From: Ophiura sarsii
Lineage: Eukaryota; Echinodermata; Ophiuroidea; Amphilepidida; Ophiuridae
Reading direction: 5' to 3'
NCBI GenBank assembly: GCA_035610835.1
Contig: CM069456.1
Coordinates: forward strand, 32,719,359-32,783,358
DNA length: 64,000 nt
Position 1 is the first letter of the stretch. Each line of letters starts with the position of its first letter. Below the pieces are notes generated by a model. It ran no database searches, was not told the DNA's origin, and was given only the letters and a program-made list of their open reading frames with translations. The position numbers were made by a program, and so were the translations under genes. Shown here piece by piece: positions 1-10,470 of the stretch.

Positions 1-293
1 GCGATGTAATCACGGTAATTTTGATACTTTTCGGGACTTTTTTTCCCTCTTTGTTTTCATTTCTTGAGATGTAAGAAAGAAAAGGCTCCACTAAAATTAC
101 TTAAGAACATAATACTTAGACCCAACATTATTTCATAATATTTCTGAATGTGTTATACAAATAGTTTATCTTTCTGAAAATGTTTAAATTTTATTTTTCG
201 ACCTCTCCATTCCAAATCGACTATTTCATGCTATATCTGTTAATCAGCCCCAGTGACTTTACGCCGTTTTTGTAGGAGCAGGTCACATATAGT

Positions 294-341
294 GTTGCGG
301 ACGTACATTTGTGAAATAATTCACAGATGTACGTCCGCAAC
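294..341. repeat. Short hairpin with ACGTCCGCAAC arms
   Basis: Two arms of about 22 bp (GTTGCGGACGTACAT... and its complement) are separated by only a few bases, with about one mismatch. The arm end ACGTCCGCAAC recurs at 484-494 and 661-671, so the motif belongs to a larger decayed repeat rather than to one isolated hairpin. Confidence 0.6.
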
Positions 342-1247
342 ATTTAAAGAGACCACTTATTACTAATGTAAACAGATACAGAACAAAATAAGTTTTAAAC
401 ATTAAGTATAAATTATCAGCTTAAGAAAAATATGTACTTCATTGGTTTCCAACATTGCCAAAGTAGCAGCTTTTGGGAAGTGTACGTCCGCAACAGAAGG
501 TGCCAAATTTAATCAAAAAGTATAATTCTTAATATTTTGGTAATTTTAAGTACCTATTTTATATGATACACACAACATGTTCATTGTGGTATTGATTGTA
601 TCAATTTGTATGCTTGGCTTAGTTCATTCATGGAAATAATGGTGTGATTTACTACCCCTTACGTCCGCAACAACTTCAAATCACTCAAAAATCAGCCAAA
701 CCCAGAATGTTAGGTCAAATTCCAAATTATATCATGAAACTACACACTATAGACATAAATTGGGTTATTTCGACGACTTTCAATTTTTGTGAATTTTTCA
801 ATTATGAGTTACCTAATTATGGAACTGCCCAGTTGTAGTTTTTTACACTTACACATACACTTAGATTTGATGGGAATATAATTGTAGGCTGATGCCTTTG
901 AGTATCCTATATCCTGATTTTTTTTCACATGCTTGTCAATCTGTTTTTGAATTGGTTTACACTTTTGGCTTCTGTCACGTTTGGCGGGAGATGATTCCAG
1001 TTGTCAATCACTCTTTGCGAAAAGAAGTTTTTTTCTCAGTTTTAGCCCCTTACATAATCTCTTTTTGAATAATTTGTGCTTGTAACCAAGCACACTAGCA
1101 CAAAAAACATTACAAATGGACACTAAATTCTTATTGAGGTATAAGAGATTGACAGGTTTTCAAAACAATAGCAACGATTGACTATATCTCCAAAGCTATA
1201 TTCCTGACTTCTAACTCATTTTGCTTGATCACATCACAAATGATTCA

Positions 1248-1464
1248 TTAACCCCCTGAGATCTACTGGCCGATTGGTCAGAAAGATGGATACATCATTT
1301 ATTGCACCAATCAGAGAGATTGTTAGAATAATTGTATCCCTGATAAAGATGGGAGTGACTCATTTTACAAGCTGCATTTGAATTGGCTATTCATATGAGT
1401 ACATCTTGTAATAAACCAATCAGAACCACTGTAAGATATAGACAGGTAGACCCCAGGGGGTTAA
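1248..1464. mobile_element. MITE with CCCCCTG termini and TTAA target sites
   Basis: Inverted termini (TTAACCCCCTGAGATCTAC at the left, GTAGACCCCAGGGGGTTAA at the right) flank about 210 bp without coding capacity. TTAA on both sides suggests piggyBac-type mobilisation. Just before it, about 1180-1240 resembles one end of the element family found at 37282-37537. The inner CACTGTAAGA/ACCTGTC part is also recognisable near 45980-46030. Confidence 0.65.
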
Positions 1465-2027
1465 AGTTGTATTATAAATGCTCTGCACACACCACAAAAT
1501 AAAAAAAACAGCAAGACACAAAAAAAAAACCTCTAAATGCTAATTATGAATAATTTTGATATAAAGAAATAACACAAAAAGGTTGTTCAGTTAGTATGCA
1601 ACATTGTTTATATAAGTAGGCGTCAAAGAGATTGCCCTCAGTTATTTTGGATGCACGTATGTAAAGTTGTTAAGAACCTCCTTTCTCAGCCTGGCTCTCA
1701 CTCCAATGCCATATTGAAACATACACCTAGCTAGGCTGTTGCGGTTGTTGATTTAAACACCGAAACCGACACCGAAAAAACCCACCGATATAACCGAGTA
1801 CACCGAAATTACCCCCCCCCCCCAAAAAAAAAAAAAAAAATTAAAATGTTTTTATTTTATTTTTTATTTTACCACAGCGCGATTTTTTATTTTTTTATTT
1901 TTTTTACCGAACACGGCGAGATTTTCTTTAATAACGACCACGGGCGCGATTGCCTTATCCTGCCCGCCGGTATCGCAGGCTTCAATACCCCCAAGTCTGC
2001 CCCGCCCGAGTTTTTGTAATTCCCAAG

Positions 2028-2440
2028 TAACTTAAATGATTTTGCGTGTTTGGCTGATTATTTAGCTGTATTATAATAGTGCGTGCTCGCGGTCGGCCCT
2101 TTGGTCATGCCCCGCTAGTCCCGGCACGAGTAGAGGTGGAAACATGGCCCGCTACTTGTACGCGCACCCGTGCTATTTCCATTGCAAGGTACTAGCAATT
2201 ATTTAGCGTGCTTGGCTGAACATTTTGCCGTATAGCGCGACTGTCGGCCCTCTAGTCATCGTCATGCCCCGATAGTCCCAGTGCAACGAGATGGATGACT
2301 TCGCTTGCTAATCAACACACACATTATTTCCATTGCAAGGTACCAGAAAGTATTTAAATTATTTGGCTGAACACCAACACATTTATTAGCCGTATATAGC
2401 GGCGGTCGTTATCTGTAGTCTTGCCCCGTCATACCTGCCT
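2028..2440 (+). repeat. Three imperfect tandem units of about 150 bp
   Basis: Units begin with a TTGGCTGA-type segment, pass through a CGGTC...CATGCCCCG...TAGTCCC block and end with ATTTCCATTGCAAGGTAC. The first two units (about 2028-2191 and 2192-2342) are clear and the third (from about 2343) is degenerate. The block is GC-richer than its surroundings. No function is evident. Confidence 0.5.
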
Positions 2441-3285
2441 AAATTACCAGCGCGCAGCGCAATAGACGAGGCGAATAAATAATGCAATTGTGCGGTAGGT
2501 CAAAGTGAGTATTTAGTATAAATTACTCAATTATGAAATTAGAAGAAAAAAATGCCATTACCTAGTCATTGCTATTAAACTAATGTTGTCTTTGTTTCTT
2601 TTCAGGGATCCGGAAATCTGGTAGAAATGAGTTACATCCGAAACGAACCATCCCATGATTTAATAAAATAATCTTAAAGCCGATGACTCTTGATTTTATG
2701 GTGTTATTATTCGTGTGTTTCAAAGCTATTCCTTTCCAGTCCAGTATAAGAAACAAAACATATTACAATTGTTATTCGATACAAAAATGAATCACATACC
2801 CATTGAGATTTTGAAATCCGAAATCCGACAAATAACAATCACACAACGAACGAAGAAGGGGCGATTGAAAAAGTATTGCCATTACATTGACAGAAACCCG
2901 AGTTGATCTCAAGTTTATACTAACGCCAATAAATCCGAAGATCACGCAATCACATTTGTTTTCCGAGAATAGCCTAATTAAAAACAAACTGTTGCTTTTC
3001 AAGACAATGCCTAGACAAATTGGCACCAACCTAACCTCATTACCTTCTGATGTTACCGGTGGATATTTGATTGACACACTGGTTGTTTAAGAAGGCGGGT
3101 TTTTCTCTTTAGATGATACCGCGCGTGATATTTGATTGACAGCATACATTGTAGGTGATTTTAAAACAGTTGCGGGCATGCGCATATTTACAGTGGCTCG
3201 AAGTAGGCCTATCTCACCCGTAATTTCCTCACACGTATAATATGCTGTAGGTGATGGCAACATGAGGTCATGCGCAATTCACATT

Positions 3286-3370
3286 GACTCAAGGCACGTG
3301 TTTATATAACTGGGACTCAAGGCACGTGGTTATATAACTGGGACTCAAGGCACGTGTTTATATAACTGGG
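3286..3370 (+). repeat. 28-bp tandem repeat, three copies
   Basis: The unit GACTCAAGGCACGTG followed by TTTATATAACTGG is repeated three times almost exactly. Each unit contains the palindromic E-box CACGTG. Confidence 0.85.
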
Positions 3371-3437
3371 CCGCCGTTGAATGGGGGATGTTTTTCTGTG
3401 CCGCGGTTTCTTTCAGCAGAATGTTCTACAAACAGCC

Positions 3438-3815
3438 AATCTTTATTTCAATAGACCCACAGGATGTGCTTACAAATAGTCAAATTTTTATTTCAATAGA
3501 TTCATAGTAATCCACAACTTAACAGACGGTCAAGTGGTAATTTAGGCGCATCATTGAATAGAAATTTTGTCTTTCGTATTGATTGTGATTACATGGCCAA
3601 TTTTATTTCAATAGACCCACAGGATGTGCTTACAATTAGTCAAATTTTTATTTCAATAGATTCATAGTAATCCACAACTTAACAGACTGTCAAGTGGTAA
3701 TTTAGGTGCATCATTGAATATAAATTTTGTCGCCCGTATGGTCATTTTTTTTTATTTCAATAGACCTATAAGATGTTCTTAAAAATAGTCAAACAAAACT
3801 TCATTGAATAGAAAT
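3438..3815 (+). repeat. Tandem repeat of about 160 bp, two full and one partial unit
   Basis: The segment starting TTTATTTCAATAGACCCACA at about 3443 recurs at about 3602 with few differences, through AACTTAACAGAC and TCATTGAATA. A third, shortened version follows at about 3755-3815. Confidence 0.75.
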
Positions 3816-5036
3816 TTAAGAAAGGCACACATATCATTTACAAACAAATCATTTACATCCATCAATTCATAATATTCATTCAAGATATATTGATTCCAAA
3901 CACGTACATACAGCCAGCATAACATGGGGTTTTAAAATCACGAATACAATTAGAGATATGATAAACAAATTATAAATAATTGCGGTAACTGATTTCCTTC
4001 CCATATTAAAATTTAAATTAAAAAAAAATTAAATGCCAAAATGGCGCGACATGTTCTTCAGGACGCACTATAGCTATTAGCTAGCATCGTGTGAGAGGTC
4101 GCAAAAGGTCACAGTGGCGTACGTGTTCAATTGGGCTATGCAAAATTGCAAGGTGATGGGAAATCCCGTATTTTATTTGAAGACGATAATACAAGGGCTG
4201 TACACGTGTATTAATAGACTGTATAAATGGAAATTATTCGGCGGCCGTTTTATTTACAGAGCGAATATTATATGTGAGTGGTTTTTATATATTGTAAATG
4301 TAACAAAGATACTGGTTAACATCGATTTTATAAACAATTCCATCGTAAATTTCGGTTGTTACGTTTGCATATTCGGTTCAAAAGTAGACACGGCAAATAA
4401 ACACCCAACCAAAACAATCACCCGTGGGATGTCCGCCCGTTACCGCCCTGCAATTGATGGCCATCGCGCCACGTGTATTTAATATTTCGAGCGCGGCATA
4501 TGACAATAAAGTGGTTATTTATGCCGACGTGGAAAGACCGCGGTAGGCCTACTTAAAATCAGTGAAATAACGGTTGAAAGAGTTGCCGAAAACGCGAATT
4601 TTCGGTTGAAATTTTCAACCGAAAATTATGGTTGGACCGAAATTAAAAAGTTATAAAATATTAAAGAGCTCAATCCAATCCATTTCATAGAAAATGCCAT
4701 CGTAAATGTCGGTTGTTTACGTTTGTTTATTCCCTGGGCTGCCAGTCAGTCATGATGCAATTGGGCCGTGTTGCTTGCCCAGTCATGGCGGACATCTCGC
4801 CACGGTCGGCGATCGTTGAAGTGGGTCACAGAGCGCGCCGCTAAAGTGATTGTTTAGGTGTCAATTAGGATAGATCGCGGTACTTAGAGACGATCAAAGG
4901 TGGATTGAAAACCGCTACAGTGAATAATTATCCATCGAAAATTTCGGTTGTTACGGTGGCACCGAAATGCATCAACCGCACGTTCGGTGCAAACAATAGA
5001 CCGAGTGTTTGACGGTCGATCGATTTTATGCACCAG

Positions 5037-5513
5037 CCTACACCTAGCACATAAAGTCCCTGACCAGGTGCTTTGAGGTTGGCTAATTACAAATATATAA
5101 TTGGTACCAAAAATCTGAGATATACAATAAATGAGCAAATTTCTTCTCCGCAGTTTGATACCTCATTCAACAAAATCGAATGGATACTTTTAAAGTTATG
5201 GCGATTTCAATGACTGCGCATAACAACAGCAAAGTTGCAATAGGTATTCATTGAATTGTGTGTGATTACTGTCATAACTGTCACACAAATCAATGATTTC
5301 CTATACCTAGTGCAACTTTGCTGTTGTTATGCGCGGTCATTGAAATCGCCATAACTTTAAAAGTATCCATTCGATTTTGATGAATAAGGTATCAAACCGC
5401 GGAGAAGAAATTTGCTCATTTAATGTACAACTCAAATTTTTGGTACCGATTATATATTTTGAATTAGCCAACCTCAAAGCACCTGGTAAGGGACTTTATG
5501 TGCTAGGTGTACA
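5037..5513. repeat. Long palindrome (fold-back element)
   Basis: Two arms of about 210 bp are inverted complements around a centre near 5262. Examples are CACCTAGCACATAAAGTCCC at 5041 and its complement ending near 5509, and CGCCATAACTTTAAAAGTAT in the right arm. The arms differ at scattered positions. No coding capacity is seen. It is probably a fold-back transposon or long MITE; no target duplication was identified. Confidence 0.75.
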
Positions 5514-6196
5514 TAGGCAAGGATGAACTGTGTAATTATTCTATGTAGCTGTGTTTGTTTGTATTAATATAGACCAGGCTTTCTCAACTAGATTTACTGA
5601 TGCGCCACATTTTAGTAACCAACTTGTTGAAGCTCCACTTGGTCATATTTTGTAGAATTTACAATGGCAAAATTCCTGTCATAAAATATTTTAACATATA
5701 TATGTAGGCAACATAATAACTAATATTACTCTTTTGAGGGCACATGCGCGCACAGCGCGCGAAAAATTGCTGTCTTTATACATCTGAGTATCTGACCATC
5801 ATAGGCCTATGAAATCTGGCTATATCATGATATGATTTATTTTTAAAACAAATTTTAACCACTCTCGCGCCACTTAGGATGCCTTGATGCGCCACAATAG
5901 ACCAACAGGAAATATCATGAAAGCTTGTGTAACATTTAAAGTAATTTCATGCTGTAACTTCTAAACAAATTCAATAAAAATGTCACCCTCAATTGCATTG
6001 CATTTAGTATTATTTGCAAAATATTTTAGTTTGTTGTTCCCAGTGTGTGCAGGTTTGAGTTAGGCACCTTGACCATACATTATCAATATAAAACACTTTA
6101 TTCTTTGCAGTTTAAAAATGATAACGAGTGCAGAAAAAACTCTACTTTGTTGCAGTATGAATTTTGTACAAGTTAAATCTTCTTATCTTAATTATC

Positions 6197-6574
6197 TTAT
6201 GGCAACCCAAAAGGTCGGACTTTTGTGATGACCTTCCACACTGCTCTATCATTCATGCAATTTTTCAGATATTGTCCACTTAAGCTGGTGTCCTCTGTAA
6301 GAATCCTGATGTAGTCTTTTCTGGGTTGTCCTCTAGATCTTCTTCAATGTTTGGGTTGCCACAAGAGAACTTTGGCTGCTGCTTCGTCATTACTCCGAAA
6401 ACAGTGTCCTGCAAGTTTAAGTCTCCTCGACTGTAGCCTCACAGAGATAGGCAATCGTTTCCCATACAAACCTTTATTGGTGGTATGCGATTGCCATGAA
6501 ATATCTAGCGCCTTTCTTAGGAGACAAGTGTAGCAGCCATCTAAGGCCTTCTCTGTTTTGGAAGTGATTGACAA
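6197..6574 (-). mobile_element. Non-LTR retrotransposon fragment, 3' end of the RT ORF
   Basis: Minus-strand translation gives the motifs typical of the end of a non-LTR reverse transcriptase: LDGCYTCLLRKAL, RRLKLAGHCFRS and LLWQPKH, continuing after a frameshift with GQPRKDYI, LTEDTSLSGQYL and NDRAVWKVI up to a stop near 6208. A stop interrupts the frame at 6344, so the copy is dead. The 5' part, including the catalytic domain, is missing. Confidence 0.75.
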
Positions 6575-7008
6575 GGATTCTGCTCCATATATCAGGTTGA
6601 CCAGGATTCTGCTCCATATATAATAGACAAATATTCAATTTGTGAGAAATGACGTTTCATGAACCCTTACATAAATAACGAGTCCAAAACATGCAAAATG
6701 TTCATATGTGACTCGACACAAGTAAAAGAGGCGCAATGAAGTTGAGTTCTATATAAAATGATACATGAAGTTAAGGGACATTTTTGTATCAATGTTATAT
6801 CACACCGTTTCAAAGTTATGGATTATTAAAAATCGCTTTGTCAAATGGACATTAAAATGTTGATTTTGTTAACAAACCAATGGAGTAAATAAAAATGAAA
6901 TACCACAAATTATCCCATGTTTGTGCTCTTAAATCTCCTGCCGCATTATGTCTCATTTACTCATGTTGGGTCATGTATTAGGTGAAAATGTACATATATC
7001 ATGTTATT

Positions 7009-7920
7009 TTAGCCATATCTATTTTTAAAGAAGGTCTTCATTGTATGCTTTCGAAAATCAGTGGATGAACAGAACAGTATTATGGGGTTTCCTAGATGAT
7101 TCAACTGAGCTATTAACAAGATCTATGTACGTTGGATGAACGAGAAAGGCAAATTGTTTTTCAGGACCAGAACCCAGAGGCAAGCCTGAGGAATTTGACA
7201 CATGAAGTTAAGAGTAATGATCAGCACGCCTGTACGTAGCGTCGCCAAGTCGAAGCGTTTGAAGGGAACACGTCCAGGATGAAGGATTTGAGCAAGTTCA
7301 GCGGCCCGTCTGCATGTCAGTACCACGATCAGGGTATAGGTTATGCTTAGGATTAGGAAAATCAACAGATTTATAGAGACGAATATAGGTGTCCCGATTA
7401 GTTTAGATTCGAACAAAATTGGATCAGATACGTTCTGACTTATAGTGAAATATATGCTGATTAACAGCATGGCGATTGTGTGGCAGAGGATCATCGTAGT
7501 GAGTGTGCACTTAGATAGTCGCCAACGAGAGAGAGAATTTCGTGAAGTAATCACAGTTTGTATGACCGCCATTTCAATTATAATCATGTTGGAATTCAAC
7601 TTTGTGAATAACTGGATGCCCCTGGCGATGTAGAAAGTTACGTCATCCAGTGTGCCACTCACCACACATGTGTATATGTGGTACAGATTTAAAACTAACA
7701 TCATGCACGATAACAAGTCGATAACCGCCAGATTAACCACCAAAATGTTAAACGGGTTACTTCGCAGACAGCGATATCGAAGTATAACAACTACCGTAAT
7801 GGCGTTGAAGATGGTGCCTAAAATGCACATTAACAAGTAGGTGGTAGATGCAGTATATGCCAGGTATCTCTCCAGACCAAAGACTGTGGAGTTTGTCTGA
7901 TTATCTAAACACTGCATCAT
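7009..7920 (-). pseudogene. Class A 7TM receptor copy with one nonsense codon
   Basis: This is a near-identical paralogue of the intact receptor at 10542-11450. Frame is kept from the ATG (7918-7920, one extra Met compared with the paralogue) to the final TAA at 7009-7011, 304 codons in all. The only break is a TAG at 7123-7125 where the paralogue has TCG (Ser265), just before TM7. The 265-residue product would lack TM7 and the NPIILF motif, so it is very unlikely to signal. The rest of the frame stays open after the stop, which points to a recent or polymorphic loss. The core TM features (NLAVIDLL, TM3 EMAVI) are the same as in the paralogue. Readthrough or a sequencing error cannot be excluded from this sequence. 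Confidence 0.85.
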
Positions 7921-8841
7921 CCTAAGCTTATCAGTGTCTCTCTAGATGAGCAATCACACAGACGTTGTTTCGTAGTACATTTGTAGATCCAGTGCCAGTA
8001 ATAATGGTGCTGTGTAAATGTCTTGACAACAGCATCAGTTCAACATAACCCTCCACAAAACAACAACTTGAAAGGGTTGAATGTATCCTACAGAGCAGAG
8101 CCTCTATATTGATGAGCTACTAATAACAACTATGTCTATACTTCCCATCTCATGGCTATTGATAGCAAATGATGGTACCATACATTGCAAACTGTTTCAA
8201 TGACACTCGTTGCACTGCTAGTTATTGTTGTATTGATGCATTAAAATTGCTCTGCTAGATAGTTATTGTTTGAATGGTGCATGAAAGACAGCTCAGACTG
8301 CTGAGCATCGGAGTCCACTGCCCACTCCTGCCAGACTGAACGAAACTATATAAGACTGAATACTAGAATTGCTGTGATTCCTGCTAGTTACAAGACCAAA
8401 CACTGAAAACATCGGTCTTGATGATTTCACTGTTGGATGTCTGCTTCCTCGATACCAAGTAACGCAGATCAGTTCATTCACACTTAAGTCTCTGCATCAA
8501 ATATCACGCTGCTGCTTTGTGATGTAGTAGGCCAACGATATGACTGCAGTTGCATATCCGTGAAAGATATACCTCATTTGATATTCAAATCAAGTGAAGT
8601 CCATGCATTTCAGTATGTCCATCAAAGGCTAGAATTGATCCTGTTACAACATACGTCAACAATTTATTGTAAAAGTACACCATTATGTGAGCAAGTGTGA
8701 TTTAGAGTGGTAGTCCCTATAGTGACACCAGACACTGTTGAAGCGTAGTAGCGTATGCTGATATGTTTTCTTCACAAATTCTCAAAAAGTGCGCAGATGT
8801 GCAATCGCAGAGCTTCTTCTGAGAATTGTTTTTACTTTGAT

Positions 8842-9953
8842 TAGGGGGGTCAAAGGAAAATTTCAAAATGCTTTTTGGGGCCTCATTCTGTTTTCTTTGG
8901 TTAAAACTTGTGCAGAAATGAAAAATACTGTTTAAATCGTCAAAATCGGAGCATTATTTCTTGCGTTGTGACCAAAAATGTGTTTCGGAAAATGACCCAA
9001 TTTCTTGCGAAAAAGGGCCAATTTTGGCAGTTTTGCAGATTTTGATTTTTAAAAATGTCATAAAATCAAGTCTTGGTACCCTACAAGTCTGAAAATAACA
9101 TATATTAGGAGTATAACTTGAATATTTTACATTTCTGCTTACATGAAAGGTTGAAATTACAGTGTTTTTGTGTGAGAGCATGTAAAAAAAGCCCCAAAAT
9201 GTCCGAAAATGCCTCTGTCAACAACCAACATTCCTCCAATAAATTTGAATAAGTCCAGCTCATTAAATATGCGAAGGCTATATTTCATACAAAATCAGGG
9301 AATTGAAACATATCCCTGACCCATATAAGGTTTTTTGGGTCAAAATAGTGCTTATTCTTCGGTAAATGCACCTTTCAGATCTTCGCATATTTAATTAGCC
9401 TAATTTGCATAATGAAATAGTAAAAGCCTTATAATGGCGATAGTTAACAGATTTGAGCTGTGTAAATTACCCTTTTAATGTGTTTTTTGACGTAGAATTC
9501 ATTTTTTTAATCAAAATTCAGATGGGTCTGTGGCAAATACCAGTTTATAGTAAAATTTAATAATTTTGCATTATATTTGCATAATTTCGGCATGTAGCCT
9601 TTACAATTAGGTGATTTTTTTTGTTTCCAATACAATGGTAATATATCAAGCTTCAAAATTATACAATGATATTAAACTTGGTATCTTCAAAACATTGATA
9701 TTAAGTGAGTTAAAACTTTAATTTGAGCATAACCTTGTTATAAAGGAGTGTGACCCCCTGAAAATAAATCTCAAAATATAGATCTGCTTTGTACAAACAC
9801 TTTTCATATTGACAACAAAGTCCCAAATAGTAGTGCTATGGGCCTAAAATCAATTTGAAGAAGGCTGTTTATAGACATTACATTGACAATATTGATATAG
9901 TAATTGTGTACAGTAACTTGCAAGAATGTAAAGAGCAATGTTGTGACCCCCCT
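8842..9953. mobile_element. DNA transposon insertion (AGGGGGGTCA termini) in duplication unit 1
   Basis: The element has inverted ends AGGGGGGTCA and TGACCCCCCT and is flanked by the direct repeat ACTTTGAT (8834-8841 and 9954-9961). The second duplication unit has the uninterrupted site TTTTTACTTTGATACAATG near 12350, so both boundaries are proven by the empty site. An 8-bp duplication suggests hAT-type transposition. No transposase ORF is seen, so it is non-autonomous. Confidence 0.85.
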
Positions 9954-10470
9954 ACTTTGATACCATGCAATGGCAAGACTGCCCTCAATCATACTTAACT
10001 CGACTTTTAAGGGGAAGAAATTTGACATTTAACATTTCTCTTTTAGTAGATTACTGAGAATTTCAGCAGCACCTTGCCTCCAAGTACCATTACAGCTTCA
10101 TAAAGAAGGAAAAGGAAAAGAAAAAATTAAGAGTTAAGACGATAGAAACAAAACACCCTGGTTAAGGATTTTGAACAACAAAATATTCCAACATTTTTTG
10201 AAAATTGAAGAAAGAAATCCTAACATTGGTCAGTCAGCCCCTTTAGAATAGAGTTTTTCTGTAGCATTTAGGAACAGATAGTGCACCCAAAAGTGGATAT
10301 CAATCGAGTAGACACATGGTGCCATAAAATAATGTAGCTTTTGTTGACTCTTATCTTGTCAAAGAATTTCAATAATTTACTGTTATTTCATTTCTGGAAA
10401 CCAGATGTAGCAAAGATCAGAAATATGACTTTTTATGAATTTGACTCGTCGAATTGTCCCACATTTACAT

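Larger units (their letters stand above)
1..6196. other. Repeat-rich left flank without recognisable genes
   Basis: No ORF here resembles a known protein and none shows convincing splice boundaries. The stretch holds inverted-repeat elements, imperfect tandem repeats, homopolymer runs near 1811-1840, and a GC-richer block at about 1900-2480. Upstream ACBD5 exons could in principle hide here as short exons, but I did not find the ACB-domain signature. The individual repeats are listed separately. Confidence 0.6.
6921..10390 (-). repeat. Tandem duplication, unit 1 (receptor pseudogene copy)
   Basis: Unit 1 matches 10471-12765 in order over both receptor copies and over long flanks, from TGTGCTCTT...CTGCCGCATT through AAAGAATTTCAATAATTTA. 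Its extra length is almost entirely accounted for by the 1.1 kb insertion at 8842-9953. The two units follow each other within about 100 bp, so this is a head-to-tail segmental duplication rather than retroposition. Confidence 0.85.

Noticed and set aside
2772..3090. Overlapping ORFs on both strands and an acceptor-like TTCTTTTCAG at 2595-2604
   Set aside because: The putative exon runs into a stop within about 25 codons in the frames checked, and neither ORF resembles a known protein.
4114..4482. 122-codon plus-strand ORF
   Set aside because: No similarity recognised, no promoter or splice evidence, and it lies among repeats.
8293..8481. Minus-strand ORF upstream of the receptor pseudogene, with a counterpart at 11750-11974
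   Set aside because: It is shared only because the whole region is duplicated; the two versions diverge by frameshift, so it is probably untranslated leader or intergenic.
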